Notes: a model not told the origin generated them from the letters alone. A stretch of 64,000 nucleotides of DNA from Mesorhizobium sp. M4B.F.Ca.ET.058.02.1.1 (GCF_003952505.1 NZ_CP034450.1:3286001-3350000), one strand, 5' to 3'; counted from the first letter of the stretch, positions 18,266-28,432 are shown. A program made the numbers and translations.

Positions 18266-19090
18266 ATGCTGATCAATGGTTTGATGAACACGGGCAAGCG
18301 GCTGATCACCACGGTCTTCATGGCTGCACTCGCGGCAAGTGTCGCCGGCTGCGGTACCAGCAAGCTCACGACTGGCTCCATCGTACGGTCCGACAGCAGG
18401 CCGCTGGAGACCATGTCTGCCTCCGAGCTGCACAGCGCGACGGCCAGGCTCGGCGAATCCTATGCCAGGAACCCCAACGACAAGCGGATCGCCACCAATT
18501 ACGCGGCGGCGCTGCAGATGGATGGCGACGCGGACCAGTCGCTTGCCGTGATGCGCAAGCTGGCGATCGCACTGCCCAAGGACCGCGACGTGCTCGCCGC
18601 CTACGGCAAGGCGCTCGCCGCCAACGGGCAGTTCGAGCCGGCGCTGGATGCTGTGCGCCGCGCGCAGACGCCTGAATATCCGGACTGGCGGCTGGTGTCG
18701 GCCGAAGCCGCGATCCTCGACCAGCTCGGCCAGCGGGACGAGGCGCGCCAGGACTACCGCAAGGCGCTCGACCTCAAGCCGAACGAACCCTCGATCCTGT
18801 CCAATCTCGGCATGTCTTATGTGCTGGAAGGCGACCTGCGCACCGCCGAGACCTACATGCGCTCGGCGGCCCAGCAGCCGAACGCCGACAGTCGCGTGCG
18901 CCAGAATCTGGCGCTGGTCGTCGGCCTACAGGGCCGCTTCGACGAGGCCGAGAAGATCGCCTCGCAGGAGCTCTCGCCCGAACAGGCGCAAGCCAATGTC
19001 GCCTATTTGCGCCAGATGCTCGCCCAGCAGAACGCCTGGAACCAGCTGAAGGACCAGGACAAGGCAAAAGACACGCCCGCGACCAACTGA
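18266..19090 (+). CDS. tadD: TadD, TPR lipoprotein of the Flp pilus system
   Basis: A 274-residue lipoprotein. A signal peptide ends in the lipobox AASVAGC (Cys at about residue 29) and is followed by four to five TPR units (for example EPSILSNLGMSYVLEGDLRTA). TadD proteins help assemble or localise the outer-membrane secretin of Tad pili. ATG 18266 is chosen because it directly precedes the signal peptide and has GGAGG about ten bases upstream; the frame extends further upstream only through the repeat. It is on the plus strand, facing the tadC end of the main pilus operon. Confidence 0.87.
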   Translation: MLINGLMNTGKRLITTVFMAALAASVAGCGTSKLTTGSIVRSDSRPLETMSASELHSATARLGESYARNPNDKRIATNYAAALQMDGDADQSLAVMRKLAIALPKDRDVLAAYGKALAANGQFEPALDAVRRAQTPEYPDWRLVSAEAAILDQLGQRDEARQDYRKALDLKPNEPSILSNLGMSYVLEGDLRTAETYMRSAAQQPNADSRVRQNLALVVGLQGRFDEAEKIASQELSPEQAQANVAYLRQMLAQQNAWNQLKDQDKAKDTPATN

Positions 19091-19136
19091 CGGCATCGCC
19101 AGCGTCAGCCGATTCCTCAAGGTCATCGGCAATGGA

Positions 19137-19451
19137 TCAGTTTGAAATTTGAGTTTTAGCTTTCAGCGAGATCGGATCGGTTTCGATCAGACGGAGGGAC
19201 TTCACCATACCGGCGGTCTCGGCCTTGTATTTGAGAAAATGTGGCGTGGTCAGGTGCGCTTCATAAGCCGCCTGATCGGCATAACCTTCAATGACGCGGA
19301 CGATATGCGGGCTTTCTCTGACCGACACCGCGAATAGAAAAAGCACCCCAGACTCTAGCCTCACAGAGGCTTCCGTCTCTTCAGAGATGAGAGCGGCGTA
19401 GGCGTCGAGGCAGTCGGCGTCGATCTCCAGGTCCGCTATCCTCACAATCAT
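19137..19451 (-). CDS. Putative quinol monooxygenase (ABM domain)
   Basis: A 104-residue single-domain protein of the antibiotic-biosynthesis-monooxygenase (YgiN-like) fold: a short beta strand start (MIVRIADLEI), the FLFAVSVRESPHIVRVIEGYADQ core and the H-x3-H-F segment (HLTTPHFLKY). Family members act on quinols or similar aromatics without a cofactor. It sits between tadD and tadC on the minus strand but is unrelated to pili, so it is probably a passenger. Confidence 0.8.
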   Translation of the reverse strand: MIVRIADLEIDADCLDAYAALISEETEASVRLESGVLFLFAVSVRESPHIVRVIEGYADQAAYEAHLTTPHFLKYKAETAGMVKSLRLIETDPISLKAKTQISN

Positions 19452-19609
19452 TGGCTATCCGTTTCATGTATGGCCTGCATGCAGCCGGCTTCTCGGCTTC
19501 CCTCTTCTCGATCTGCGCGACAATGATCTACCAAAGCTGGTCAGTAACGCCAGCGGCCATTGCCGGCGTCAAGCGCAGCCTTTTTCGTCAGCTTCCGGGT
19601 GTCGCTGCC

Positions 19610-20626
19610 CTACTGACTGCTTGAATTGTGCTGATCGCCGAAGATGCCGCGCTGGCTGACCTGGATGCCGGCCGGCCCCAGGATGATGGCGAACAGCACC
19701 GGCAGGAAGAACAGGATCATCGGCACGGTGAGCTTGGGCGGCAGGGCGGCTGCCTTCTTCTCCGCCGCGTTCATGCGCATGTCGCGGCTTTCCGAGGCCA
19801 GCACGCGCAGCGCATGCGCGACCGGCGTGCCGTAGCGCTCGGCCTGGACCAGCGCCTGCGACACCGACTTGACCGATTCCAGGCCGGTGCGGCTGGCAAG
19901 GTTCTCGTAGGCCACCTTGCGCTCCTGCAGATAGGAGAGCTCGGCGTTGGTGAGCACGAACTCTTCCGCGAGCGCCACCGACTGACCGCCGATCTCGTCG
20001 GCGACCTTGCGCAGCGCTGCTTCCACGGACATGCCCGACTCAACGCAGATCAGCATCAGATCCAGCGCGTCCGGCCACGCCATCTGGATCGACTGCTTGC
20101 GCTTGGTGGCGCGGTTGTTGACGTAAAGGATCGGCGCATAGAAGCCGCCATAGGCAACCACAACGCAGACAAACAGCTTGATGAAGGGTGGCTGCTGGGG
20201 CAGGCCGCCGAGCACGAACAGGTAGACGGCCGCGAGCGCGAAACCGACGAAGGGCAGGACCAGGCGGAAGAACAGGAAGCGCGTCAGCGGATTCTGGCCG
20301 CGAAACCCGGCCACTTTGAGCTTCTGCAGCGTGCCTTCATCGGCCAGCGCGCGCCTCAGGTCCAGCCGATCGACGATGTTGCGCATGCCGATCGACTGCT
20401 CTTCGCGCAGGCCCTTGCGGCGGCGATCGGCTTCGTTGGCCAGCCGTGCGCGCTGCTTGGCGCGCAGTTCCTCGCGCTCCAGCGCCACCGATTTCATGCG
20501 CGACTTAAGCTGGTTGCCGCCAAGCGCCGGCAAGAGCGTGAAGACCGTCGCGAACACCGCGATGCCGACCAGCAAGGCGATCAGAAAGCCGGGGTCGGTG
20601 AGGGATTTGACGACCTGGTCTGTCAC
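19610..20626 (-). CDS. tadC: TadC, inner-membrane platform protein (T2SF family)
   Basis: A 338-residue membrane protein with a T2SSF domain (about residues 165-300, including ALDLMLICVESGMSVEAALRKVADE) flanked by hydrophobic helices at the N-terminus, about 110-165 and the C-terminus. With TadB it forms the inner-membrane platform on which the TadA ATPase acts. It is the last gene of the cpaB-to-tadC series and follows tadB by nine bases. Confidence 0.93.
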   Translation of the reverse strand: MTDQVVKSLTDPGFLIALLVGIAVFATVFTLLPALGGNQLKSRMKSVALEREELRAKQRARLANEADRRRKGLREEQSIGMRNIVDRLDLRRALADEGTLQKLKVAGFRGQNPLTRFLFFRLVLPFVGFALAAVYLFVLGGLPQQPPFIKLFVCVVVAYGGFYAPILYVNNRATKRKQSIQMAWPDALDLMLICVESGMSVEAALRKVADEIGGQSVALAEEFVLTNAELSYLQERKVAYENLASRTGLESVKSVSQALVQAERYGTPVAHALRVLASESRDMRMNAAEKKAAALPPKLTVPMILFFLPVLFAIILGPAGIQVSQRGIFGDQHNSSSQ

Positions 20627-20635
20627 TGACGCCCC

Positions 20636-21649
20636 CTAGACTTCGAAGTTCATCATCTTACGCATCACCAGGATGCCGATCGACATCCAGACCAGCGAAC
20701 AGCCGATGATCAGGTTGCCCGTGCTGGTGGTGAACAGCGGCATGATGTAGTTCGGGCTCGACAGGTAGACGAGGAAGGCGACGACGAAAGGCAGGGCGCC
20801 GATGATGACGGCCGATGCCTTCGCCTCCATCGACAGCGCCTGCACCTTGGCCTTCATCTTCTTGCGGTCGCGCAGCACGCGCGAGAGGTTGCCAAGCGCC
20901 TCGGAGAGGTTGCCGCCCGCCTGTGACTGGATCTGGATGACGATGCCGAAGAAGCCCGCCTCCGCGCACGGCATGGTTTCGGACATGCGGATGGTGGCGT
21001 CGGGGATCGACATGCCCATCTGCTGCGAATCGATGATGCGGCGAAACTCGGTCCTGACCGGCTCCGGAGACTCGTTGGCGATCAGACGGATGGCATCGTT
21101 GAGTGGCAGGCCTGACTTGACCGCGCGCACGATGATGTCGAGTGCGTTCGGAAACTCGTTGAGGAATGCCTTGACCCGGCGGCTGCGGCGGAACGAGACG
21201 AACCAGCGCGGCAAGCCGAACGCGCCGGCCAGCAATGCGCCCGGCAGCACCAGAAGGGGCGCGCCGGCCACGTAGGCGAGCACCATGAGGGCGATGCCGC
21301 AGATCGCCGAGTAGATATAGAAGCGCTCGATGGAGACCTGCATGCCGGCCTGGCGGATCTGCACCTTGAGCGGCGGCTTCTTGACGATGCGATCGTTGGA
21401 TCTCTGCTTTTCGTCGAGCTGCTTCAGCGTATCCTGGAGGGACTTTCGCCGCTTTACCGCCTCGGCGGCGCGGTCGCGCGAAGCCTTGACGATCGACCGG
21501 TCGGTTTCAGCCGTCTTGATGGTCTCAAGCCGCTTGCCGACCTGCTTCTCGTTGCTGATACGGGTGAACAGGAAAGCATAGGCGACCGCGCCGGCGCTGA
21601 AGCCAGCCAGCACGACAAACGCAAGTACGGTGCTGTCAATTCCGAACAT
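20636..21649 (-). CDS. tadB: TadB, inner-membrane platform protein (T2SF family)
   Basis: A 337-residue paralogue of TadC. An N-terminal transmembrane helix (LAFVVLAGFSAGAVAYAFLF) and a basic, charged linker precede two helices near 115-160, the T2SSF domain (about 168-295, ALDIIVRAVKSGLPLNDAIR) and C-terminal helices. It is the partner of TadC in the pilus platform. It lies between cpaF and tadC in the same operon. Confidence 0.93.
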   Translation of the reverse strand: MFGIDSTVLAFVVLAGFSAGAVAYAFLFTRISNEKQVGKRLETIKTAETDRSIVKASRDRAAEAVKRRKSLQDTLKQLDEKQRSNDRIVKKPPLKVQIRQAGMQVSIERFYIYSAICGIALMVLAYVAGAPLLVLPGALLAGAFGLPRWFVSFRRSRRVKAFLNEFPNALDIIVRAVKSGLPLNDAIRLIANESPEPVRTEFRRIIDSQQMGMSIPDATIRMSETMPCAEAGFFGIVIQIQSQAGGNLSEALGNLSRVLRDRKKMKAKVQALSMEAKASAVIIGALPFVVAFLVYLSSPNYIMPLFTTSTGNLIIGCSLVWMSIGILVMRKMMNFEV

Positions 21650-21678
21650 CGACCAGAGCCCCTACGCCTCCAAATGCG

Positions 21679-23178
21679 TCAGCCAGCGTTTTTCTCCATA
21701 GCCTCGAGCGCGGTCGCGAGGCGCTGCTCCTCGCCATAATAACGGGCGCGATCCCAGAAATGTGGACGGCCGATACCGGTCGACACATGCTCGCCGATCA
21801 GCCGGCCGCCCGCGTCCTCACCCTTGATGTTGTAGAGGATGAGGTCCTGCGTGATGATGACGTCGCCTTCCATGCCGATCACTTCGGTGATGTGGGTGAT
21901 GCGGCGCGAGCCGTCGCGCAGGCGGGCCGCCTGGATGATCACGTCGACCGAGCCGACGACGATCTCGCGCACGGTCTTCTGCGGCAGCGAATAACCGCCC
22001 ATCGCGATCATCGATTCGATACGGTTCAGGCACTCGCGTGGGCTGTTGGAGTGGATCGTTCCCATCGAACCGTCGTGGCCGGTGTTCATCGCCTGCAACA
22101 GGTCGAACACTTCCGGTCCGCGCACTTCGCCGACGATGATCCGCTCGGGCCGCATGCGCAGGCAGTTCTTGACCAGGTCGCGCATCGTCACCTCGCCCTC
22201 GCCCTCGAGATTGGGCGGACGGGTTTCGAGGCGAACCACATGCGGCTGTTGCAGCTGCAGTTCGGCGGAGTCCTCGCAGGTGATGACGCGCTCCTCGCGG
22301 TCGATGTAGTTGGTCAGGCAGTTGAGCAGGGTCGTCTTGCCTGAGCCGGTGCCGCCCGAGATGACGACATTGCAGCGGACTCGGCCGATGATCTTGAGGA
22401 CCTCGGCGCCCTGCGGCGAGATCGCGCCGAACTTGACCAGCTGGTCGAGCGTCAGCTTGTCCTTCTTGAACTTGCGGATGGTGAGGGCGGTGCCGTCGAT
22501 GGAGAGCGGCGGCGCGATGACGTTGACGCGGGAACCGTCGGGAAGGCGGGCGTCGCAGATCGGGCTCGATTCGTCGACCCGGCGGCCAACCTGGCTGACG
22601 ATGCGCTGGCAGATATTGAGGAGCTGCTGATTGTCGCGGAAGCGTATGCCGGTCTGTTCGACCTTGCCGTTGACTTCGATGTAGACGTTCTTGGAGCCGT
22701 TGACCATGATGTCGGCGATGTCGTCACGGGCAAGCAGCGGCTCCAGCGGCCCGTAGCCGAGCACATCGTTGCAGATATCCTCGAGCAATTGCTCCTGCTC
22801 GGCGATCGACATCGCGAAATTCTTGATCGCGATGATGTCGTTGACGATGTCGCGGATTTCCTCGCGCGCGCTTTCGGGATCGAGCTTGGCGAGCTGCGAC
22901 AGGTCGATCGTGTCGATGAGGGCGGAAAAGACCTGGCTCTTGGTGTCGTAGTAGGTCTCGCTGCGCTCGCGCTGGACCTTCTTCGGCTCCGGCGCCAGCG
23001 GCGGCGGCTCGACCGGGCGGCGGGCGGGCTGAGCGGCCGGCTCTCCGGCCTGCGGCGGCGCGGCGGGCCGCGCAAGAACCGCGGCGTCCGCGGATCCAGG
23101 CGCCGCCGGCCCCGGTGCCGGCTGGCGGAATTCCGGCTTGAACCGGTTGCCGTCGTCAGAGCCTCTCTTACCAAACAT
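21679..23178 (-). CDS. cpaF: CpaF/TadA, pilus assembly ATPase
   Basis: A 499-residue secretion ATPase. The first 70 residues are Pro/Ala-rich and probably disordered. The N-terminal domain carries GYGPLEPLL (about 141-149), and the RecA-like domain has Walker A GGTGSGKT (275-282), the [11 protein letters not shown]sp box and [21 protein letters not shown]. It hydrolyses ATP to drive Flp pilus assembly, and possibly retraction as in Caulobacter. It sits in the order cpaE-cpaF-tadB-tadC, as expected for a Tad operon. Confidence 0.95.
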   Translation of the reverse strand: MFGKRGSDDGNRFKPEFRQPAPGPAAPGSADAAVLARPAAPPQAGEPAAQPARRPVEPPPLAPEPKKVQRERSETYYDTKSQVFSALIDTIDLSQLAKLDPESAREEIRDIVNDIIAIKNFAMSIAEQEQLLEDICNDVLGYGPLEPLLARDDIADIMVNGSKNVYIEVNGKVEQTGIRFRDNQQLLNICQRIVSQVGRRVDESSPICDARLPDGSRVNVIAPPLSIDGTALTIRKFKKDKLTLDQLVKFGAISPQGAEVLKIIGRVRCNVVISGGTGSGKTTLLNCLTNYIDREERVITCEDSAELQLQQPHVVRLETRPPNLEGEGEVTMRDLVKNCLRMRPERIIVGEVRGPEVFDLLQAMNTGHDGSMGTIHSNSPRECLNRIESMIAMGGYSLPQKTVREIVVGSVDVIIQAARLRDGSRRITHITEVIGMEGDVIITQDLILYNIKGEDAGGRLIGEHVSTGIGRPHFWDRARYYGEEQRLATALEAMEKNAG

Positions 23179-23207
23179 GATCGACTACCAATTCCGCCGC
23201 CTGAGCG

Positions 23208-24497
23208 TTATTTCTTGTTGCGCGAGAGCTTGCCGAGAAGCGAGCCGAGACCCGCCTTCTTCTTGGTCTTGATTTCGCTGCGTCCGGTCAGCACATGCGC
23301 GATCTCGTCGATGATGCCTACGATCGGGCTCTTGGCATCCATCTCGCCCAGCATGCGCCCGTTGTTGGCCGCGTTGCCAAAGAGCAGCGGTTCGAACTGG
23401 ATGACCGCCATCGGCGTGATGCCGAGCGGCTCGGCAAAATCCGACGGCCCGATCTCGGGACGCTTCGGCACGCCCGCCTGATTGATGACGAGCCTTGGCG
23501 CCGGATCGTTCGGACGCAGCCTTTTCAGCATGTCCACCATGTTCTTGGTGTTGCGCAGATTGGCCAGTTCCGGCGTCGCGGTGATGACGACCTCATCCGC
23601 CTTGATGAGGATGCTCTTGGCCCATCCCGTCCAGACATGCGGGACATCGAGGACCAGGAGCGGCGCGCTGCGCTGGGCCGTGTCGATAAGCTGCGAGAAG
23701 GCGTCGGGATCGAAGTCGTAGACCCGCTCGAGCGTGGATGGGGCCGCAAGCAGCGACAGGTGTTCTGCGCATTGCGCAAGCAACCGGTCGAGATAGACCT
23801 CGTCGACGCGCTCGGGCGAAAACACCGCCTCTGCGATGCCTTGCGCCGGATCCTGGTCGAAATTGATGTTGGCCGTTCCGAAGGCAAGATCGAGATCGGC
23901 CACGACCACTTCGGACTTGAACAGCGACGACATCGCCCAGGCGACATTGTGGGCGATGGTCGAGGAGCCGACGCCGCCCTTGGCGCCGATGAAGGCGATC
24001 GAGCGGCCGATCGGCTCGGCCTCCGGATCGACGAAGATCGACGAAACCACGCTGACGATGTCGGTCATCGACACCGGTGCGATGACGTATTCGGAAATGC
24101 CGGAGCGGATGAGCTCGCGATAGAGGCCGACGTCGTTGTAGTGGCCGATCACCACGACCTTCGAGGACGGATCACAATATTCGGAAAGCTGCGCCAGCTG
24201 CTCCAGCAGTTGCTTGGGCTCGCTGCGGGATTCGAGCAGGATCAGGTTGGGCGTCGGCGCCGACTGGTAGAACTCGATCGCGGTGGCGATGCCGCCCATA
24301 TGAACCTTCAGATGGGCCTTCGCCATGCGCCGGTCCTCGCCGGCGAGGCGGACCGGACTGGCGACGCCCTCGGTTTCGCAAAAAGCCTGGATCGAGATGC
24401 GCGGGACCGGCCGCAAGGCCTGCATCGCGGCGATGTCCTGTTGCGAGGTATCGCCACCATCCAGTGGCGCGTCATAGGCAAGATTGCTCATCGTCAT
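23208..24497 (-). CDS. cpaE: CpaE/TadZ, ParA/MinD-like pilus localisation ATPase
   Basis: A 429-residue protein with an N-terminal receiver-like domain (about 45-155; it keeps ILLESRSEP rather than a clear phosphoacceptor set) and a ParA/MinD ATPase domain with the deviant Walker A GAKGGVGSST (about 169-178). CpaE/TadZ places the pilus machine at a cell pole. It lies between cpaD and cpaF in the same operon. Confidence 0.93.
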   Translation of the reverse strand: MTMSNLAYDAPLDGGDTSQQDIAAMQALRPVPRISIQAFCETEGVASPVRLAGEDRRMAKAHLKVHMGGIATAIEFYQSAPTPNLILLESRSEPKQLLEQLAQLSEYCDPSSKVVVIGHYNDVGLYRELIRSGISEYVIAPVSMTDIVSVVSSIFVDPEAEPIGRSIAFIGAKGGVGSSTIAHNVAWAMSSLFKSEVVVADLDLAFGTANINFDQDPAQGIAEAVFSPERVDEVYLDRLLAQCAEHLSLLAAPSTLERVYDFDPDAFSQLIDTAQRSAPLLVLDVPHVWTGWAKSILIKADEVVITATPELANLRNTKNMVDMLKRLRPNDPAPRLVINQAGVPKRPEIGPSDFAEPLGITPMAVIQFEPLLFGNAANNGRMLGEMDAKSPIVGIIDEIAHVLTGRSEIKTKKKAGLGSLLGKLSRNKK

Positions 24498-24519
24498 GCT
24501 CTCTCCCTGACTTGCGCCA

Positions 24520-25260
24520 CTAGTAGGTCACTTCCGAGTTGCCGAGGAACTCGTCCGAAATGCCTCTGCTGCGATAGATGTCGATCACCTTGCTGCGGTT
24601 TTCGGCATCGATGTCGGATTGCTTGCGCGGCCCCAGCAGATCGGCCGGATTGGCCATCTGAGCGGCGAGGTTGTTCTGATACGAGCAGCCATAGTCGGCA
24701 TAGTGCTTGTTTTCCGACGTCTGAAGCAGGTCTTCGGGCCAGCGTCCGCATTTGTCGGTCTGGGCCTTGATCGAGACGTAAGCGACGCGCACCGGCGCGG
24801 ACGCTTCAGGCGATACCGACTGGTAGGACGTCATGACGATCCGGCTCCGGCTGACGCCGGCTGCGATGGCAAGCCTGGCGAAGTCGCGGCTGGCGGCGGC
24901 CGCGGCCACCTCGTTGGCCGACCCGACCGGGGCCGCGATCGTCAGCGCCGGGGCGGCGCTCTTGTCGTAGCCGTCGAGGAAGCCGAGCAGCGTATCGCGC
25001 TGGGAACCGGTCATGCCGCGGTCACCGGCGCCGACGGGAAGATCGATCTTCTGGTTTTTTTCAGCGATCACGATCGGATGGCTGGTGCGATAGTCGTCGG
25101 GGATGGCACCGACCGTAACGCTGTCGCGCTTCCAGCCTGCGCAGCCGGCAAGGGATGCGGCGAGCATGACCGCCAGGACCGGTGCGGCCGAGCGGCGGAT
25201 CCGCTCGCGACCGGACTGTACTGGCGCTGCGGTCCCGATGATCTTCGATGACTGGAACAT
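24520..25260 (-). CDS. cpaD: CpaD, pilus assembly lipoprotein
   Basis: A 246-residue CpaD family lipoprotein with the lipobox LAASLAGC (Cys near residue 40) and the family's C-terminal region of paired Cys (DKCGRWPEDL...YGCSYQNNLAAQMANP). It is the pilotin-like or periplasmic partner of the CpaC secretin. ATG 25260 has GGGGAAG six bases upstream; a GTG at 25278 that overlaps the cpaC stop is the alternative start and would add six residues. Confidence 0.9.
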   Translation of the reverse strand: MFQSSKIIGTAAPVQSGRERIRRSAAPVLAVMLAASLAGCAGWKRDSVTVGAIPDDYRTSHPIVIAEKNQKIDLPVGAGDRGMTGSQRDTLLGFLDGYDKSAAPALTIAAPVGSANEVAAAAASRDFARLAIAAGVSRSRIVMTSYQSVSPEASAPVRVAYVSIKAQTDKCGRWPEDLLQTSENKHYADYGCSYQNNLAAQMANPADLLGPRKQSDIDAENRSKVIDIYRSRGISDEFLGNSEVTY

Positions 25261-25274
25261 GTCCGCTTCCCCGC

Positions 25275-26806
25275 TCACTTGTAGATGAAGCCGACAACGC
25301 CGTGATAGCGGCCGTTGGGCCTGTCGGTCTGCATGGTGCCGTAGACGCGGTTGACGCGACCAAGGAACATGCCCGCGCCGTCGCTCGGCGCGTTGAAGTT
25401 GTCGTCCGGCTTGGCAAGTTCATTGCGCGCGACCGGCCTGGCCAGATAGGGCGTGATGATGATGACGAGCTCGCTTTCGTTGCGCACGAAGTCCTTGCTG
25501 CGGAAAAGCGTGCCGAGCACCGGGATCTTGGCCAAGCCTGGCAGCCCCGAAACAGCCTGACGAATATCGTCACGGACAAGGCCGGCTATCATCATCGAAC
25601 CGCCCGACGGCAATTCGACCGTCGTATCGGCCAGTCTCTTGCGAATCGACAGCAAGGTGGTTCCCGGCAGAGCGCCGCCCCCTCGAGGGTGGTCGCGCCT
25701 TCTGCAGTCGGCTCCGAGACGGACGTCCTGACCTTGAGACTGATCCGCCCAGCCGACAGAACCACCGGCTGGAACTCGAGGCCGATGCCGTATTCGAGCT
25801 TGTCGTTGGTGTATGTGATTTGGCCCGTTTGGTTGTCAGTCGACGTGTTGCTCGTCCGCGAAGTGATGAGATTGAACTCACCGCCCACCTTGAATGTTGC
25901 CTTTTCGCCCGAAACAGCTGTCAGGGTCGGTTCCGCAAGCGTCTTCATGACGCCGCTTTGTTCCATGGCATTGATGTAGGACTGGAGTTCCGCAGTACCT
26001 AGCGACAGTCCAGAGCTTTGCGAGAGCGGTTTGCCCAATCCGTAGTTGGTCGAGCTGACGGCACCCCAGGTGATGCCATTGCTGCCGCCATTGCCGACCA
26101 TGTTGACGCCGAGTTGCTTCATCACCGAGCGGCTGACTTCCGCCACCGTCACCTTGAGCGTCACCTGGTCGTCGCCGATGATCTGCAGCAGGTTGACGAT
26201 CTTCGAGACGCGGCGTTCCTGGTCGGGATTGTTGATATCGACACCGCCATTGGCCGACCCACCGGCGGCGGTCTGCGAATATTGTCCGGTGGTCGCCTCG
26301 CCGCCAGACACAAAGATGGTCGCCAGATCGACCGCGCGCTTGGCGTCGAGGGGGGTGTCCACGGTTCCGGTCAAGACGACGTTGTCGTTCAAAAGTTCGA
26401 CCTTGATCTCGGAGGTCGGAAGGAAGCGCTTGAGGTAGTCCTCCAATCCGGCGACGTCGCGTTCGACCGCAAGGTCCAGGCTGACGATCTGCTCGCCATT
26501 GGGACCGAAGACGAAGATGTTGGTCTCGCCCACGGCCTTGCCGAACAGATAGATGCGCCTTGCCGTGCGCGTCACCGCATCGGCGACCGCCGGATTGGCA
26601 ACGAGAATGTCATAGGCGTCGCTGGGCAGGTCGATGACCACCGACTTGTTGAGGCCGAGCTTTACGCGCTGCGTGGCGGTGGACGCCGACACCTGGGCGC
26701 TCCTTTTCGCGGCCTTCGCCTCGATAACTCCAGGCGCGCTGGTGCCGAGCAGGAACAGGCCGATCGCCGCTGCCACCATGAAGGGCAGTTTACCCTTTAG
26801 CCTCAT
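25275..26806 (-). pseudogene. cpaC: cpaC: Flp pilus outer-membrane secretin, frameshifted near its 3' end
   Basis: The first 375 or so codons (from ATG 26806) encode a signal peptide, a pilus N-terminal domain, a BON domain and most of the secretin domain (QSYINAMEQSGVMKTLAEP). The frame then leaves homology after TTLEG, while the rest of the secretin, including TTVELPSGGSMMIAGL and PVLGTLFRSKDF, continues in another frame to 25275. One missing base in the C run at 25678-25682 explains it. The whole gene would encode about 510 residues. As written, the product loses its last beta strands, so the pilus would fail unless this is a sequencing error. Confidence 0.85.
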
Positions 26807-27615
26807 TTCCTTGCTCCCACTTCGGAAACTTCGCCCGACTTGATCATCCGCACCGTGCCGCGCCGGCCGTTGCCGGAGACGAGGTAGTCAGCCTCGTTCA
26901 GATTCTTTTCGCTGGTGTCCGTGATCGAACGCAGCGCCAACGTCAGGCGATCGGCCATCTGCTGCGCGACCGTGATGATTTCGGCCTGCTGCGGCGTCAG
27001 CTCCAGAGTGGCTGTCTGGCCAACCCTGGTCTTCTTGCCCTCCTCGTCCTCCTGGATGGTCTGGTCGATCGCCAGGACGCGGATGTTCTTCAGGATGGTC
27101 TCGGTGGTGAAGCCGCTGCCACCCGTTCCAGTGTCGGAACGGCGGGTCATGATGACGTCAACGAAATCATTGGGAAGGATGAAGCCACCCGCCGAAGTGT
27201 CGGCAGATATGGCAGTGGCGACGGCGCGCATGCCGCTGGGCAGAATTGACGACATGAAGCTCTGCCCCTCGCCGATCAGCTTGGAGCGCCTCAGCGGCTC
27301 GCCCGTGTACATCGCCACGCGGGCAACGGAGCCCTTCAGCTTATCCAGCGCATCGGGCTCGGCGGCTCGGGTGATGAAATTGGCATTGATGCCGCCGGAC
27401 GGCCAGGACTCCCAGCTGATGTTGTTCTCCAGCGGGCTGCCCATGGCGACATCGCCGGACAGGACGAGCACGTCCTGCAGGGCGATGGCCGGCGCCTTGG
27501 GGGAATCGACGGTGACCTGGGGCGGCGGAGCCACCACCATCTTCTTCGCGACATAGCCTGCGCCGCCCGCCGCGGCCACCGCCACGCTTAGTATTATCAG
27601 TCGGGATGCTGGCAT
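26803..27615 (-). CDS. cpaB: CpaB/RcpC, pilus assembly protein
   Basis: A 270-residue CpaB protein: N-terminal membrane anchor (RLIILSVAVAAAGGAGYVAKK), an SAF domain (about 50-115, with GEPLRRSKLI) and the RcpC/CpaB domain with VDVIMTRR near residue 155. It acts in the periplasm with the CpaC secretin. The ATG at 27615 (MPASRL) fits the anchor better than the upstream GTG/ATG frame at 27645. Its stop overlaps the cpaC ATG by four bases. It opens the large minus-strand pilus operon and has a CtrA-like box 61 bases upstream. Confidence 0.92.
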   Translation of the reverse strand: MPASRLIILSVAVAAAGGAGYVAKKMVVAPPPQVTVDSPKAPAIALQDVLVLSGDVAMGSPLENNISWESWPSGGINANFITRAAEPDALDKLKGSVARVAMYTGEPLRRSKLIGEGQSFMSSILPSGMRAVATAISADTSAGGFILPNDFVDVIMTRRSDTGTGGSGFTTETILKNIRVLAIDQTIQEDEEGKKTRVGQTATLELTPQQAEIITVAQQMADRLTLALRSITDTSEKNLNEADYLVSGNGRRGTVRMIKSGEVSEVGARK

Positions 27616-27675
27616 CTGTCCGAACCCTCGCCTTTGGCAAACCACCTAGCCAGGGGGACTTTGCAGCCGCAATCG

Positions 27676-27690
27676 TCAAAACAAGGTTAA
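27676..27690. promoter_or_regulatory. CtrA-like box upstream of cpaB
   Basis: On the plus strand TCAA-AACAAGG-TTAA; on the minus strand TTAA-CCTTGTT-TTGA. This is 7 of 8 matches to TTAA-N7-TTAA, 61 bases before the cpaB start, in an AT-rich intergenic segment. Confidence 0.45.
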
Positions 27691-27757
27691 TGCAATGCTT
27701 ACGATCGTGATTAATTTAAGGTTTACATAAATTAGAAGGAACTGCCTCCGGAATGCG

Positions 27758-27778
27758 AAAAGGGCGGCCAAGCCGCCC
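27758..27778 (-). terminator. Rho-independent terminator of cpaA
   Basis: A 7-bp GC stem (27762-27768 with 27772-27778) followed, on the minus strand, by TTTT. It sits 43 bases after the cpaA stop and separates cpaA from the cpaB operon. Confidence 0.7.
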
Positions 27779-27820
27779 GAATCAAAAGCGAGACGCGTCG
27801 ATCGCGGGACAATGAAGAGG

Positions 27821-28339
27821 CTATGTGGCCAGCCTTGCCAGCGCCCACACCACCAGAGGCGAATCCGGATAGATGAGCAACCCGCCAATGCCGAGCGCGA
27901 TGCCGTAGGGTATGCCGTTCGTTTCGTCGGCGAAGTGGCGCAAAAATGGATTATGGCCGGTAAAGGATGCCAGCGGCGATTTCCGGTAGGCGAGGATGGC
28001 AAGCGTCAGGAGGCCGCCGATGAACGTCGAAACCACAAGATATTCGACAAGATGGATGTTGAAGCCCATCCACAGCGACGTGGCGGCGAGCAGTTTGGCG
28101 TCGCCGCCGCCCATGCCGCCCAGCGCGAACAGGCCGAAGGTCACGGCCAACACCAGGAAGCCTGCCGCAAAATGCCAGCCACAGGTCGCCCAGTCCATTC
28201 CAGTCAGCGGCGCCACCAGGGCAAACACGGTCACCAGCAGCACCGACACGCGGTTGGCGATCGTCATCGACAATATGTCCGAGATCGCGGCAAACAGCAT
28301 GCAGAACGGAAAGACGACGAAGATCAGGGCTTCAAGCAT
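27821..28339 (-). CDS. cpaA: CpaA/TadV, prepilin peptidase (A24)
   Basis: A 172-residue polytopic membrane aspartyl protease. The two catalytic aspartates are visible, the first in FAAISDILSM (about residue 20) and the second in the GxGD-type motif GMGGGDAK (about 73-80). Its size is that of the small TadV/CpaA form without the N-methylase domain. It cleaves and matures the Flp pilin and the TadE-like pseudopilins. It lies between the pilin gene and cpaB, with its own terminator. Confidence 0.92.
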   Translation of the reverse strand: MLEALIFVVFPFCMLFAAISDILSMTIANRVSVLLVTVFALVAPLTGMDWATCGWHFAAGFLVLAVTFGLFALGGMGGGDAKLLAATSLWMGFNIHLVEYLVVSTFIGGLLTLAILAYRKSPLASFTGHNPFLRHFADETNGIPYGIALGIGGLLIYPDSPLVVWALARLAT

Positions 28340-28432
28340 GGGTGGCGCCTGTGATCAAACCATACCTGGCGCCAGCCTAGGTAGGTTCGATTAACGAATG
28401 ATGAGACCGGGACTTCAAAATCGCCGGCATGG

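Noticed and set aside
25660..25690. Programmed frameshifting in cpaC
   Set aside because: The site is not a proper slippery heptamer in the right phase, so an indel or sequencing error is the better explanation.
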